Source of the DNA: Owenia fusiformis
Lineage: Eukaryota; Annelida; Polychaeta; Sabellida; Oweniidae
Assembly: GCA_903813345.2 (NCBI GenBank)
Contig: CAIIXF020000012.1
Location: forward strand, 3,513,318 to 3,577,317
Length of the DNA: 64,000 nucleotides
Direction: 5' to 3'
Of this stretch, positions 45,862 through 58,875 are shown piece by piece (position 1 is the first letter of the stretch; each line of letters opens with the position of its first letter). Below the pieces are notes generated by a model. That model saw only the letters and a program-made list of their open reading frames with translations, did not search any database and had not been told where the DNA came from. The translations under genes were made by a program, and so were the position numbers.

Positions 45862-48800
45862 CTAGGAAAATGTCTCTTTAACTCTTGAATATATGCTAAA
45901 AGACCTTAGTTCCATCCAGATAAAGCCAAAACTATCCTCATTAAAGACAATCCAATGTCCAGGAGTAGTTGAAGGATTGTCAAAGGCATGCCCTGCAATT
46001 TGCCCATGTCCATGAAATCTGCAAAACAAGACTAAACTCGTGAATATCGCACTTTAAAGAGCAAAATGGCCATAAGGCATAACATTCCCAGCATGGCCGA
46101 AACCTAAACAGATTTACATGTAGCAATAGCCTGTGCTTGCATGGATAATGTGGTTTTCCTAGGATTTTGCTGACAAGATGGCTACCCGACCAGATGTACA
46201 CATGCCCATTAGCACAAGACGACAAAAATAGCACTTTTTCAATTTGTGTGATGAAAAAAGAATTTTTATCTCAATCATCAGAAATTTCAGCATTATATGG
46301 ACTGACATGGAGGTTCCTTATACTTAAAGATGAGGTAACTATGAAATAAACATTGGGGTCTATAAAGTACCTTTCCACTTTACAGACTGTACTGTAATTG
46401 TAATTGTAAAGAGACTTTATGGACAAGCTGTATATGCCTGAGGCAACCTTTATAAAGTATTTGGGAAAGAATAAAGCCATACCTCATGTCATAGTTACAT
46501 GCATGTACATAGTTACATACATGTAACTGATACATTACATATTTTTGTTCCAATACTGGCTACTTTCTACTGACATTACACATCTACATGTATGTGCCAT
46601 TAGAATTTGCTAATGGTAATAAATTGAAGCGAGCCTGTATAGCTCACCTAATTTTCCAAATTACTCAAATATAAATACTGTAATTTGCTAGGTATTTCCG
46701 TGAAGACACCCATGCTATGTGATACGCTACAACTAACCTTGCTATACATGAACTAGGTACATCTTTGGCTCTCTCCATGCACCCTGCTGGTATTTTGAAA
46801 GGCTGGGGAGGAATCTCTTGGGGAGGAATCTGGGGGGAAATATCTGGGATATCTATATCTTGTAAATCTGCCAATCTCTTCTGTTGTGCTAGGGTCAATT
46901 GCATAGGTCTACTGAGGTCAATATTTAGGGTCCACTCACCGGCTGGTACATTGGGATCTCCCTGTAAAACAGTATGTATGTGTATTGATATACCAACTAA
47001 AAAGATATTTTATTATGCAATATGTAATAAAAAAAGTTCAACCAGATTTTGTTTAAGTATGACATCTAGTCAATAGGTGGCAGCACCTCCTCGAGGATGT
47101 ATTACCAATTTCGGATTTGAGACTATGGTCTCAAAAGGAGGATTTTCAGTATAAAAATATATGTCAGTAAATCAACAATTCTATTATTTGTATGTGAATA
47201 CGTGGGCTTAAAGACACAAAGAAACGTTTTTGCGTCGAATAATAATAATGTACAGTTAGTCAGAAATCATTAAAATGGCCAAATATAATCTGGCTTTGAC
47301 ATAAATTCCCAGTTGCAAAACATTTGGAGGGGAGTGTACTATTCTTTTAAAGATTTACATCTGACTACAACACTTACAGTTATTTTGATAGCATTAGCTT
47401 CATTTTTGTCCACATCATAGTCAAGTTTGACAATCTCAATGCCATGTGCCCCATAAGTTCCTTTGAAAAGTCCGGGTTGAATAATCTTTCCATTTTGATT
47501 GGTTGGTAGGTGCAGTCTTGAGAACTTCAGTGAGGTACTACGCATAAATAATTAGCAAAACTGAGTCATATATTTTCAGTCATATGTTGTAAATATATAA
47601 ACTTGCAAAAACAGGGAAATATATTAAATAAAACTAACTTCTTTTTAATAAAATTGATTCACTTATATTCAGTTATACACTGTATGTTGTGTAAAACATG
47701 AAAATAGGTGTCAAATATAAAACTCTTCTTCAAATGAAATACATGCCATCCAGTTATGCCATTTTATATATTATCCAGGCCCGTAGCCAGGGATGTTCCC
47801 CCCCACCCCCGGCCAAAAATTCTTTCAAAATCATGCAGTTTTTCACCATGTTGAGCACGTCTCAAGTGATTTTAGCCATATTTGGGCCAAAATTGTCAAA
47901 TGTGAACCCCCTGGAAATTTTTGAAAACTGACCCCCCCCCCCCCCCCTTTGCAAATCATGGCTACGGGCCTGTTATCTTGATGGTCAACCAACGAATGTT
48001 CTTGGTTATTAATCACTTATTCACCATCCTCATAGTGTCTTCTCTTTACACCATATAATCTATACTCCTTGAAAATAAAAATACAAAATAAATCATTTAA
48101 AAAGTATCCTCACTTTAAGGTCCTGATGATGTCAAACTTGGTTCTTAATAGATGTTCATCAAATCCGTATTGAAGATTCACAAACCACGCTTCAAAACCT
48201 TGTTCTCCAGAAGCATGGGCTTTCCCTGTCTCTTCTTTATACCAAGCTAAATATTCCTTAAAAGTAAAGATAAATCAAACAAGATATAAAAATCTCCATC
48301 CTATACATGTACATTTGTACATCATCTTGAATGTTTTTATGAATGACAAGGCAAGGTGACAATTTGATGCCTACAGTATCAGGCCCGTAGCCAGGATCTG
48401 CCAATGGCGTTCAGTTTTCAAAAATTCCAGGGGGGTTCACATTGACAATTTTGGCCCAAATATGGCTAAAATCACTTGAGAAGTGCTCAAAATGGTGAAA
48501 AACTGCATGATTTTGAAATAATTTTTGGCCAGGAGGGGGTTCGTCCGAACCCTGCGAACCCCCCCCCCCCCCTGGCTACGGGTCTCAGTATTTTCGAAGT
48601 TGAGCTTTCTCTCTCATTTAATACTTACAGCATGAATCCCATTGGGATGGTCATGGGATCTTTTACATATAACTCTGAACTTTACTTTTGTATCGTCTGA
48701 CCACTGCAAGAACAAATGCAAAATATAAACGTACCTTGTACAAGAACGAATACAGGGTGTTCACATAAAAATACAGGGTGTAAGGTATGAATACAGGGTA

Positions 48801-51410
48801 ACAAGATATGAACATAATAAACTCAAATATAAATTTATGTAAATTGATGCATGTTAATGTTTTCCAAAAGTCTATTACTTGCCCCATAAGGCCCATACGA
48901 TTTATCTGTCTGTTTTAATAATATTTGATTCTTCAACACTTTCTTATTTTAGCATCCTAAAAAGCAAAAATAAATGTTAAAAATCCTGGCAAGGCAAGTA
49001 AAGAGTTGGGCCAGTTTTAGGAATAATAATTTTGAATGGTGCTAAATAGACAGTTACGAGTAGTAAGGACTATATGCTTTAAATCATACCTTTTTTCCTT
49101 GAATTTCATTCCAGTCATAATTATCCAATTCATTTTCACTCTCATCACTGTAATTATCACTATCATCATTAGTGTCATCAGCAGTATTATTTTGAGCATC
49201 TCCACATTCATCAGGAACTTTTTCATTTTCTCCTTCACCTGCTTGATAAGCCCCTTTGTCATTACCTTGTATAAGAAATGTACATTGATGTGTACCCTTG
49301 TGTCCTTGGTGACAGAGTACCTGCTCTGGACCACCAAGGTTGATGGCGATACTATACAAAAGTTGTTGGCGTAAAGGACTTGTGATTTCCTTATCCGCTG
49401 AAGTTGTTATCAACCATATTTCAAGTCTGTCTTTGTTGAGCTAGAAATATAAGAACAAAGGACAACATTAAACATTAGAAGAAGAACAAAGAACCTACTG
49501 AACCACGTTTATATTATTTATAATTATTACCACCTGTGCTATTTTTAATAATGGGTGAACATGTAACTCTGTCAAACAGTTAATTAAAACAGATGAAGTG
49601 TCCTTAAATTGGAATTAGTTATTTTTTTTATTAATGGAGTTAAAAGCTGCCCCCCCCCCCTCCCCCCTTCTATAGCCAGTGTTGTGGTCAGGCCAAAAAA
49701 AATTTCAAATTCATGCAGTTTTTACTATCTTGAGCACTTTTCAAGAGATTTTGCACCAAAATTGTCGAATTTGAACCCTCCTAGAATTCTTTAAAACTAA
49801 CCCCCCCCCCCCCTTGGTAAAAGTTGGCTACTGGCCTGTAAGCACATATAATGAACTTGAATGTACACTTATCAGTTTATACAATCATAGGATAACTTAC
49901 TTTGACGTGTGTAATTCCGCCATATGGTCCTAGAAGAGGTTTCCACAACCCAAGAATAGATCCATACTTGTACAATACTGGAATTAATATTCATTTTATG
50001 TTAAACATCAGTATTGTATACCAATAAAAAAGCATCTATTGATAGTTGATACATAAGTTTTAGGCTGATGAAAAGAAGGTGTCAGTGGAAAAATATTACA
50101 TTCAAGAAAAATTAAGATTAGTAACACAGTTGATTGCATTGCTTCATTTAAATATACTTACATTTTGTATAAAGTTGGTAGAATGTGAATGGCTGTAGAT
50201 CCTTGGCTGAGACAGAAACCCCATATTCTGAAAGCACAGTATAAAGACCACATATCAGTGATAAAATAAAAAATTCCGGGGCTAGGCCTTTGGCCACCAA
50301 ACCTGTTATCAAAATCCTGGTTACGCCGCTGACCGGAACTTGTATCAACTGACACTGACCAACCTGGAAGACATACCATGCATTCTATTACTACGTACAG
50401 TTGTAAGTGAATATGGCTAATTTTCCTCCAGGTTCGACTGGGGGTTCGACCACCCAATAGATGTCAGGAGTTGATACAGGTCCCTGTGTCACTCACTGTC
50501 ACACAAGTCCACCCGTATAGCTCAGCGGTAGCACAGGTACCTCTTACGCAATAGGTCCCGGATTCAATCCCCGGTTCAGGCAATACTTAATTTGCTTGTT
50601 TGCGTAAAGTACTTCAGGGTGTGTGACTGAGTGTTCCACAACTCGTACAAAAGGCTGTGGTGTGTACTTGTATGTCTATGTATGGGTGCAAATAAAAGAA
50701 CACAGGGCTCCTTTGAGGAGGGGTTTCTGGGTCTATCTTCCAGGCTAATTACGTTAAATACGACCATATATATACGGGATATACCCAAGAGGTATTGCTC
50801 ACCTTCATTGGTGGTAAGCAATATACAATACAATACAACACAGGGGCTTGGCTGGGGGGTCAGGCAAGCCCTCCGATAAGTCTGTACTGTTCTAAAGACT
50901 TAGACCAGTACAAACACATTGGACGGATTGACCTACCCCCATAAATGTGGGGTCATTTTGAGGTTTTTTGATATTTAGGAAATGTTCTTAATATCAAAAA
51001 AAACTCAATATAACCCCACATTTATGGGGGTAGCTTGACCGACCTCCAGCCAAGCCCCTGTGTCACACAAGGGGGGGATACACCAGAATCCATAGATGAA
51101 GTTACATGTAGGTAAGACTCTTATGGTTTATCGAATAAATTGTGAGTTCCAGAGTCCTCTCACCTTCAGTTACAATACATATTACGAAAGTTATAAAATC
51201 AAAAAATTACTGAAAAAATTATTTAGAAAATAGACTCGTTTATTTCACATATTCACCTTCTTTACATCTTCTCTGCCAAATCGACTCAACTCTAGACGAT
51301 TCGCGCATCTTCCTGCATGATTGACACACATTGGACAAGTCGAGTCCACCTGTAAAACTCAGTAAATAGGATAAAAGTTCAGGAGGAAAATCTAAGATCG
51401 AAGTCGCCAT
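45862..51410 (-). CDS. FBXO31: F-box only protein 31 orthologue, nine exons
   Basis: Exons, from the ATG: 51410-51257, 50227-50162, 49977-49901, 49440-49090, 48703-48629, 48256-48114, 47537-47378, 46961-46738 and 46018-45862. All have GT-AG borders and compatible phases, giving 468 residues (human is about 539). The F-box is at residues 4-45 ([14 protein letters not shown] and [12 protein letters not shown]). Then come [51 protein letters not shown] and [18 protein letters not shown] with [20 protein letters not shown], all diagnostic of FBXO31. The protein is the substrate receptor of an SCF ubiquitin ligase, known to target cyclin D1 in mammals. Exon 4 carries a long Asp/Glu/Asn insert. Several introns hold MITEs. 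Confidence 0.92.
46120..46730. other. Last intron of FBXO31, no further exon seen
   Basis: Exon 8 ends in phase 2 (GCAAG) and exon 9 supplies the missing base, so no exon is needed between them. The frames here do not resemble FBXO31. Confidence 0.6.
47775..47972 (+). mobile_element. GGCCCGTAGCCAGG palindromic MITE, copy 1
   Basis: It starts CCAGGCCCGTAGCCAGG and ends CATGGCTACGGGCCTG. A C-run lies near each end and a shared middle (TTGGGCCAAAATTGTCAAAT) between. It lies in FBXO31 intron 6. Confidence 0.75.
48380..48588 (-). mobile_element. GGCCCGTAGCCAGG palindromic MITE, copy 2
   Basis: It starts CAGGCCCGTAGCCAGGATC and ends CCCTGGCTACGGGTC. The middle is the reverse complement of copy 1. 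It lies in FBXO31 intron 5. Confidence 0.75.
49648..49841 (+). mobile_element. GGCCCGTAGCCAGG family MITE, copy 3, decayed ends
   Basis: It shares TTCATGCAGTTTTTACTATC, the C-runs and TTGGCTACTGGCCTG with copies 1 and 2. The left end is degraded (TATAGCCAGTG). It lies in FBXO31 intron 3. A further internal fragment lies at about 60390-60480 in the Kv intron. Confidence 0.65.
50512..50840 (+). mobile_element. tRNA-derived SINE
   Basis: The head is tRNA-like: CCCGTATAGCTCAGCGGTAG (box A) and GGTCCCGGATTCAATCCCCG (box B region), about 70 nt. A body of about 250 bp and a short-repeat tail (ATACAATACAATACAACACA) follow. It lies in FBXO31 intron 1. Confidence 0.7.
50841..51062. mobile_element. MITE with CAGGGGCTTGGCTGG ends
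   Basis: It starts AGGGGCTTGGCTGGGGGG and ends CCTCCAGCCAAGCCCCTG. An inner inverted pair is TACCCCCATAAATGTGGGGT and its complement. It lies directly after the SINE. Confidence 0.7.
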
Positions 51411-51445
51411 GTTTGCGTCACGTGACTAATAACCCGGAAGTGATG
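51411..51445 (-). promoter_or_regulatory. FBXO31 promoter motifs (ETS site and E-box)
   Basis: On the minus strand, directly upstream of the ATG, are CACTTCCGGGTT (ETS core TTCCGG) and GTCACGTGAC (a perfect palindromic E-box). Close ETS and USF-type sites are common at TATA-less housekeeping promoters. Confidence 0.5.
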
Positions 51446-51469
51446 AACGGTTTCTGAAATAAAGGACCA

Positions 51470-53700
51470 CGGTCAATAACGGGGAATGTGTGCCCTAGTC
51501 AACAACATCCGTGGGGTGGGAGATGATGTCTATGAATTGTCCTGTGCAGCCTATTTTAGCCCCCCCCCCCCATGCATTTTAATTGGTCAGTATTCCTATC
51601 TTGGATGAAGATGAAAAGCATCTTCCTTTCGTCATCTACATGGCTCTGAACAAAAACTTTTGATGGGTAGTTGGTTAAGTCCATACTGTATACGGTGCTC
51701 AGGTATCATGCCACCTAATAGTCATAGTGCTGTTTTTCAGCTATGCTTTTCTCTTGTGGCTGTCTCTGGTGTTGTCTCTGTGTTTATTTTTGTTTTTTCT
51801 TAAAATCACTAAAGTTCCTTAGCCTCGTTCTATGTAACTTCCTTCATTAGCCTAAAGTAAGCCTACACTGTACCCAAAAATGGATGGGAGTTTGGAGATT
51901 TAAAACCTCTCTGAAAAAGCTAAACATAACCCGAAATGAAACATCCTTCCCAATGGTAAGTTTATACATTGGAAAAAACGTTGTCTACACACACACGTAA
52001 AAGGAGCTGCCAAACTACATGTCCAAATTTTAAAAAAATCGAAATTTAGAAAAACACGAAATTATACATATACATGTGTGCAGTACATAATAAATACGAA
52101 TATTGTGCTTCATTTTTCTTGCAAATAATACTTTTATGCTTAAGCAAGATCGAATAAAAGTTAATATGAAAACACTTATTACAATATTATTCAATTTTCT
52201 TTCAAGACGCCCAAATGAGAAAGATGGCGTACATTTATACATTACCGATGTGGCTATAAAATAAGGTGCTTTTTGGTGCTGCTACATGATTCTTATAATA
52301 GTTCGTCTAATTTTCGAAAGGATAGGTATCGATATGGAGAACTGAAAAAACAATGTTTTTATCTTAAACCAATTATTGAAAACATTCTTTAAAAAACACG
52401 GTCCTTTCTGTTAGGTTGACTGATTGACAACAATTTAATGCTAAAATTATTTACATATATTTTATATAGCTGCTTTTGTTAACATTTTTTGTTTTTTATT
52501 GCAATTGTTTTTGTTCATTTCTACCAATTCTTGAGAATGGAATAAATTGTCTTTCCGAACCTTGTTGGAACAAAATGGCATATATAACATTTTCTTAGAC
52601 CTCTCAATATCACAGTTACAAATGAAATTTTGGTAGATTTAACAAAAAGTATTATATTCAATAAATTGAAACAAAATCCCTCAAAATAGAAAATCATTTA
52701 CTTTCTTAGGATTCAACGGATCCATGTAACACCCAACGAAATGATATTTTTGAAATATATAACAGCCAAATACATCCACAGATCTTTCGGCCTTTTGATG
52801 ATTTAATTTTCGGCATAATTTGCTAAAATCCTCCATTGGCCGCCATTATAAAGTTTGAAAAAGCTCAATTTCTCGACACTTTACATTATTCGTTTAATGA
52901 CCTAATCTTCCCCAATCGCTTAGGATTCAACGGATTCTAAGAGAGTGGTACTAGTACAATATGTTGGTGACCCCAGTTTAGGTATTTGCTTCATAATCTT
53001 TCGGCCTTTTAGGTAACAAATTTGTCAATATTTTGATTTTCGACCAGAAATTCCGCACTCAGTATGGCGCCGGGATTGATTTGTAATGTTTGACGTCAAA
53101 TATTCGTTGACTTTTTCATCATCGTTTTTCTGAGTTCAATTCGTTAACATATGAAACTTGCCTTGTGTTGAACAAAAATTATATTGTTGTTTTCGTATTT
53201 GCGAGTACTATATTTATAAGAGGATGTCAAATTGATATTCTAATTGAATTAGTTTCTGAAGCAGGTGCCAATCCAGGTATTTAATTGTTAATAACAGTCT
53301 GTGGATCAAGGTGATTCATGAAATTTGAATTTTCGTTTATTAACTCAAATATTCTTGTCTAGTAAAATAAAAAAAATAAAAATAAACAGGGGTATAAGTT
53401 GGTAAGCATATGGAAACAGTACACAGGGGCCTATTTAAGACTACCTATTAAATAGGCATAAGGTTCAGTTTTACATACGATACTTGTTTCATAATTTTGA
53501 GTAACAACGGTAATTTAATCAAGATGCCGCATTCAATGCAGAAATTTCATTTTCGTTCGTGTACTAATACAAATAAATTAGTTGTTAATGTAAATACATT
53601 TATTCAGTTAATAATATACATATTCATTCATTTACAAAACATTTACCCATCCTTTCAATTAACAGGTGGAATCAATTAATATTTCTATATTAAGACAAGT
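51470..53700. other. Gene-free stretch upstream of FBXO31
   Basis: No supported gene. A diverged duplicate is visible: TTAGGATTCAACGGAT with ATCTTTCGGCCTTTT occurs at about 52708-52800 and again at 52920-53010, a unit of about 210 bp. Confidence 0.4.
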
Positions 53701-53892
53701 GATGCCGATTAATCATCACTGATATATATCTCGACTCCCGGGTCTTGACTACAAAGTAAGGAAATCAGTAGGTAAACGTTGATCCCAGAGGATCATCAAC
53801 GAAACCGATATCTCTTTTGCTGATATCGAAAGCTCTCTAGTATCTTACTTTTCTTGCCCGTGTATTCGTGTTCTCACAAAAATACGCACATC

Positions 53893-55345
53893 TTATTTTT
53901 TCTCGCACTGCATGAGAAGTGTGACAAGTTTGCGATGAGTTTTTAATTTTGATTTTATATTGTATTGCTTCAACAGAATAGTTTTTATTTCCGTTTCGGT
54001 CATTTCACTTATTTTCTGTTTTCTTTCGTTTTTCAATTTCGTTTCTTCTGTTATTTCAAGACCTATTCTTAATTTTTTTATTCGCTTTCTCGGCTTGTTT
54101 TCTTTCGTTCTGTCCCTCTTTTTACGTTTGAGGTGCTGGTTTTTCTCCATCCTTTTGACAGCGCACATCGACTCAAACGTGCCATCAATTTTATTGCTTT
54201 TTCGCATATGAATATTTCGAATGATGTCGTTTGTTTTCTCGATATGTTGCCCTGTAAATCTTTTAAAGCATTTGTGCCTTAATATTTGGTGGGGAACATG
54301 GTACACGAGTGCATGCATATACGGTGTTACATTGCGTTTAGCAAAACCCTCCATTTTTAAGTCATCGTGTATCTTATTATATTGTCGTACAAATGCCTTA
54401 CACTTCTCATGAAGCTGGTTTACATCGCGTTTATCATTGAACGTTTGACCCAGAGATAGATACACTTCGTTGAACAGACTCCAAAGATCACGGAGCTGGC
54501 TCGCTGCCTGTCTATCCATCAATTTGGTAAAATGTTCCAGAAGTCTCTTCAACGTACGCTTCATTTCAACCCCCATAAGTGACGTGTAATCATATGTTCC
54601 CGACGTACTATTATCGGCATTTTTTCTCCCATATTTGAAACGTTACACCTATGGATTTCATGATTCCCTCGAGCTTATTCGTTTTGCTTGTTCCCTTGCC
54701 TTTGTTGAATTTACGCTGATTGTTGTCAGCAGCTGTGACATATGTCACAATATTTTTCACTAGACAACCTCCTATTCTTAATAACAAATGCAACTCATCA
54801 AGAACTATATTTTCTATTCCGACATTAAGCAACGGTAATTCTGTTTGAGAATGAGTGCATATTTTGGTGTCACGTTTTAGTTCTGTTTCGTAATAGTCCA
54901 TGTCTTGGGACATGTCCCATCTATCACTTTTATGGACAAGACAATATATACAAGCATAGTCTGATGTAGCACCTGTCAAACCCTGGACCGAGAGTAAAAA
55001 TTTATAATCCCCACCAAGAATCACTTTGACTGCTTGCTTTATGTTATCCACTAAAACAAAACCATCGGCGATAACTTTGTTGATATCCTTAAAACAATCA
55101 CGGAAGGAGGTTTCTAGACTCGTGTAAGACTCTGATGTTTTAGCTATCGCAATTGGAAATGTTTTGATATTTTGATCATCTTGGTCGTCTTGGTCATCTT
55201 GGTCATCTTGGTCATATTCAATGAATGAGAATGACAAGGTAACATAGCTTGTGACACGGGACATTGCTGCCCCATCGGCACCTATTTTGACATCAAACAC
55301 GTTGCGTTTATGTCGTTTTGTTTCAATGAGGTTCGGATAGATGTT
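53893..55345 (-). pseudogene. Transposase-like protein of a multicopy invertebrate family, frameshifted
   Basis: Two frames together look like one protein. The first part (to 54611) has KIGADGAAMSRVTSYV, GGDYKFLLSVQGLTGATSD, a CIYCLVHK Cys pair and VDELHLLLRIGG. The second (to 53893) has MGVEMKRTLKRL and ends in a long Lys/Arg-rich helix region. They are offset by one base at a six-A run (minus strand, 54620-54625). The second frame is open upstream of its Met through the run, so a single A insertion explains the break. The front is cut by a stop near 55346. I associate this pattern with repeated DNA-transposon proteins in cnidarians and molluscs; the class is uncertain. Confidence 0.55.
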
Positions 55346-57050
55346 TCATTTCATTCCGAACATATGATACCAAGAACAAAAGAAGTGTCTGATGTGTTTT
55401 ATAAAACAATATACATGTAGAGAAAAGTATATATTTGTTCATATCATAGTATTACCATTCAAAAGATGACCATTAAATTGACGATGTGTAAAATTTTCAG
55501 AATTTCTTGTTAAATGGTTTAAGAAAAACGTGTGTTCAAAAAGTTCACCATATCGATACCTTTACAGATAACTCCTGTAATAACTTATACGGTTCATCAT
55601 TCTACAGTATTCCCACGTCAGCAATATTTATCGTACTTTCTTCCAACTCCCTCAGCCATGTAAGTTCTTGTTTCAGCTTATCATAAATCAAACAATTACA
55701 TGATTTATGAATGACTGATAATCATACATTGTCTTACAATTGATGTAAGATTGATTAACAGAACAATATTCAATGCTGAGGAAGAATCATCTACCAAATG
55801 ATGAAGCACAAAATGAGGAGGTTTCCAATACCAGTATCTTTACAGCAGGTAAATACCATCTGGGGCCGCCATCAGATGCAGGTGGAAGATTGATCACCTC
55901 TGCTGGGGGCACCTTCCAGATAACAATCGGATATAGTCGGAGCATGGGCAAAGTCCCATTGCGTAGCCCCTGAAATCCGAGGAAGGAACACTACTGATGA
56001 TGTATCTTTGTAGCCAGTATTGAAATTTATGATGACTGGTCAAATGAATGTATTTCTTCAAGACTTCCGAAAAGTTTCGACATTAGTTCTGCAATTTTAT
56101 AGAATTTTATAAATCAAAGGTATAACTATAGTATCCACGTTTATTTTTTTTATCAAAAATGGACAATACATGCGACATTCGATGTACCGACCGTACTTGC
56201 ACACTACTGAAAGAACCGCGAGATGTTTGTAGAATGAATCGGTGGAGTTTTTTCATGCATCTTATTTGTGTTTTTCATCTAAAAAACATCAATACACTTT
56301 CAAACATTTTATTGACTAGCACCATATAATCCAAAATCATATTTATCATTTTCAAGGATTATTTATGTATAACACCCAGGTCCTTCTATTTTTCAAACTT
56401 CAGAGGGCTGGTGGGAATCATTGATTACGAAGGCTTTTGAATAATATAAATGCTGTTTTAAATAGGCTTTATGTATGCCAATAATTTCTCAAATTGTGTA
56501 AATGGTACCCATTCCTTAATCCCTAGAATTTTATCTCTATGAATTTCCCATAGTAATCCAATGGTATAGTTTTCCAAGCAGATTTTGAGATAACAGGAAA
56601 GTTAATCATTTATACTACACACCTTATTGGGTTGTGAAATAAATCGAAACAACCTAATAAGGTGTGTATTATTTATTAACTTTCTTTTCTGCTACTGTGC
56701 GTTTGTTTTTCTAATTGTCTTTATGGTTTATGCCTTTTAAACTCCTAGTGGTCTCCCAAATTCTTAAATCGGTGGAAATTCTGAAATACATGCATCTCTA
56801 GGAATATGTCTTTTAGTATCTGCCAATTTAATCAATACCGGGAAGATTGGATGCTGAATATTACATTTTTACATAAAGATTCATTATAATAGTGTTCGTT
56901 GGGATTTGCTACTCCTTGGAATTTCCGGTTTCTAGTTCATTTCCGACGTAAGCATGTCTTCTTCTCGTTGTTTGTTTTATTAATTCATTTATTAGAATTG
57001 TTTAACAAGAAATGAATACGATTGGCACTAGATACACAGATAAGAGGTAT
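55346..57050. other. Gene-free stretch with a hairpin
   Basis: No supported gene. At 56598-56688, GAAAGTTAAT with CACACCTTATTGGGTTGT is mirrored by ACAACCTAATAAGGTGTG and ATTAACTTTC, forming a hairpin of about 90 bp. Confidence 0.4.
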
Positions 57051-57289
57051 ACAGGTGTAAAAGGGTAGGTGGTTCTATCAAATTTTGGTCCTACTCTCTA
57101 TTGATTTATATGGTGACCTAAATACAACTCTCTCTCCCTCGTTATCTTATACCCAATCAGGGCAAAAAATATCTTTCGAAAAAAGCAAGAATTATATTTT
57201 GTAGATGACAAGCTAATTCAACGCCCGATACAGACTGTGCTATGCGAAAACAAGCGGTGTGGATATCATGTACGCACGGTCCGGAATAG

Positions 57290-57792
57290 GATAGTTTCTA
57301 AATAGCAGAAAAATCAATGAAATCGCGTGCTCCCATCTTTTATTCAGCTTTTAACTTGGGCTAGAGCTCCATTCACTTACATGCTGAAATCTTGGAAAAG
57401 TGGCTTAAATTTCATGATTTATCAAAGTGTGTTTGTTGAATCTGTATAAAACTTGAATGATATACCACATGATGACCCTGTTTATGAACATGTTGTGATT
57501 AAACATGCTAATGTTGATTGACATACAAATAATCCACGGTTTTAAAGAATTTTAGCATTGCATCTGTGGACATTTGGCCCAACTTTTTTTAAATTGTCAT
57601 AGAAAATTATTCAAATTACATAACTGTGTAAATCAAAGCTATATTAGGAGAAAACATTTCACTGAATTCAAATATACCATTTAAAAGAAGGTAATGTAAG
57701 TCATTAGAGGTCTAATATGCAAGTCTCTTAAAATCTCACGAAAACGAGATTTAGCGATATTTTAAAAGCTATATGGAAACTATACTATTGAA
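57290..57792 (+). repeat. 500-bp dispersed repeat, copy 1
   Basis: It is a direct copy of 61516-62014, sharing GATAGTTTCTAAATAGCAG at the start and GAAACTATACTATTGA at the end. The two copies flank the Kv gene. No coding frame is seen. Confidence 0.75.
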
Positions 57793-58103
57793 CGGTCATT
57801 TTTAAATTTGAATTTGTGATATTTTATTTACTAAGGCATGGTGTGTACTATTTATACTCATTCAAGTGTACATCATCCCTAATAAAAAGGAAATTGTGTC
57901 AATAGGTATGTACTTGAACATTCTACGTATAGCGACACATCAAGCAATAATGCTCTCTCCAAAGCAGATAATTTGAAATTGTGACACAGCTTCAACAGCA
58001 TTTATCAATACTTGTGATCGAGATGACCTACATTTTGTCATTTATGCTTCAAATGTCATGAAACTTAGTCAGAATGTTCCTTGTACATTTATACATATAA
58101 ATA

Positions 58104-58167
58104 CACATAGAAACCTCTTCAGACGTATACATACATGTATGTATACGTCTGAAGAGGTTTCTGTGTG
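58104..58167. repeat. 64-bp near-perfect palindrome without a loop
   Basis: The two 32-base halves meet at 58135/58136 in TACATGTA. They pair throughout except for one T-G. It contains GAAACCTCTTCAGACGTATA and its complement. Confidence 0.9.
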
Positions 58168-58875
58168 ATTTTATACAAAATGGGAAATATTAAATGAAAA
58201 TGTGCGGTGGGGATATCTGTAAAGCGACGAATATACGCAACACTTGGTAAGAGGTAGCATATATATAGTTTTAAAAAAATACCGTATACTTCATCCTGAT
58301 CAACCCAATACTGAATGAAGGCAGTAAACGGTGAATTTAAGTGGCAATTTCAAATTCTTTGCTTTGGAGAAAGAATGAATTCTCGGTGCGTCGTTAAAGA
58401 AGGAAGCACACAACTTTAGACAAAATTTCACTTTTGTCAGATATCCTCTACAAATGGGTGAATATAATTGAGTACCCAATTACAACATGCCTTTGTTTAT
58501 GAAATATCACAAATTCTAATTCAAAAATGACCGTAAAGTCCGCATCGTGCGCACATGATATCCGCACCGCGTGTTGTATAGGGTGTTCAAGTATAACTTA
58601 CTTTAAAAATATGCCTGCACTCATGCACAAAGATATGTCAAAATTTTAAAAGAAAAGAAAAAGTCGCCCTTACTATTACAATACAAGTTTGCAAATTAAT
58701 GGTTCAATGTATTTTTATGTTAACAATGCATAAATTTAAGATAACATACCAATTCAAGTAATAAATAAAATATAGACAATACATTCCTACACAAAAATAA
58801 GTTTAAATTGTTCGTAGTGTATAGTAAAATTTTAAATGTTTGTGAGTACTTTGAATTTAAAATTTAAGCAATCTA

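Noticed and set aside
48663-48896. 77-codon minus-strand frame overlapping FBXO31 exon 5
   Set aside because: It lies in another frame and includes intron sequence with GTATGAATACAGGGT-type repeats.
50512-50582. Possible functional tRNA gene
   Set aside because: The anticodon stem is mismatched and a 250-bp body with a repeat tail follows, so it is a SINE head.
53960-54412. Plus-strand hydrophobic frames
   Set aside because: They are shadows of the Lys-rich transposase-like gene on the other strand.
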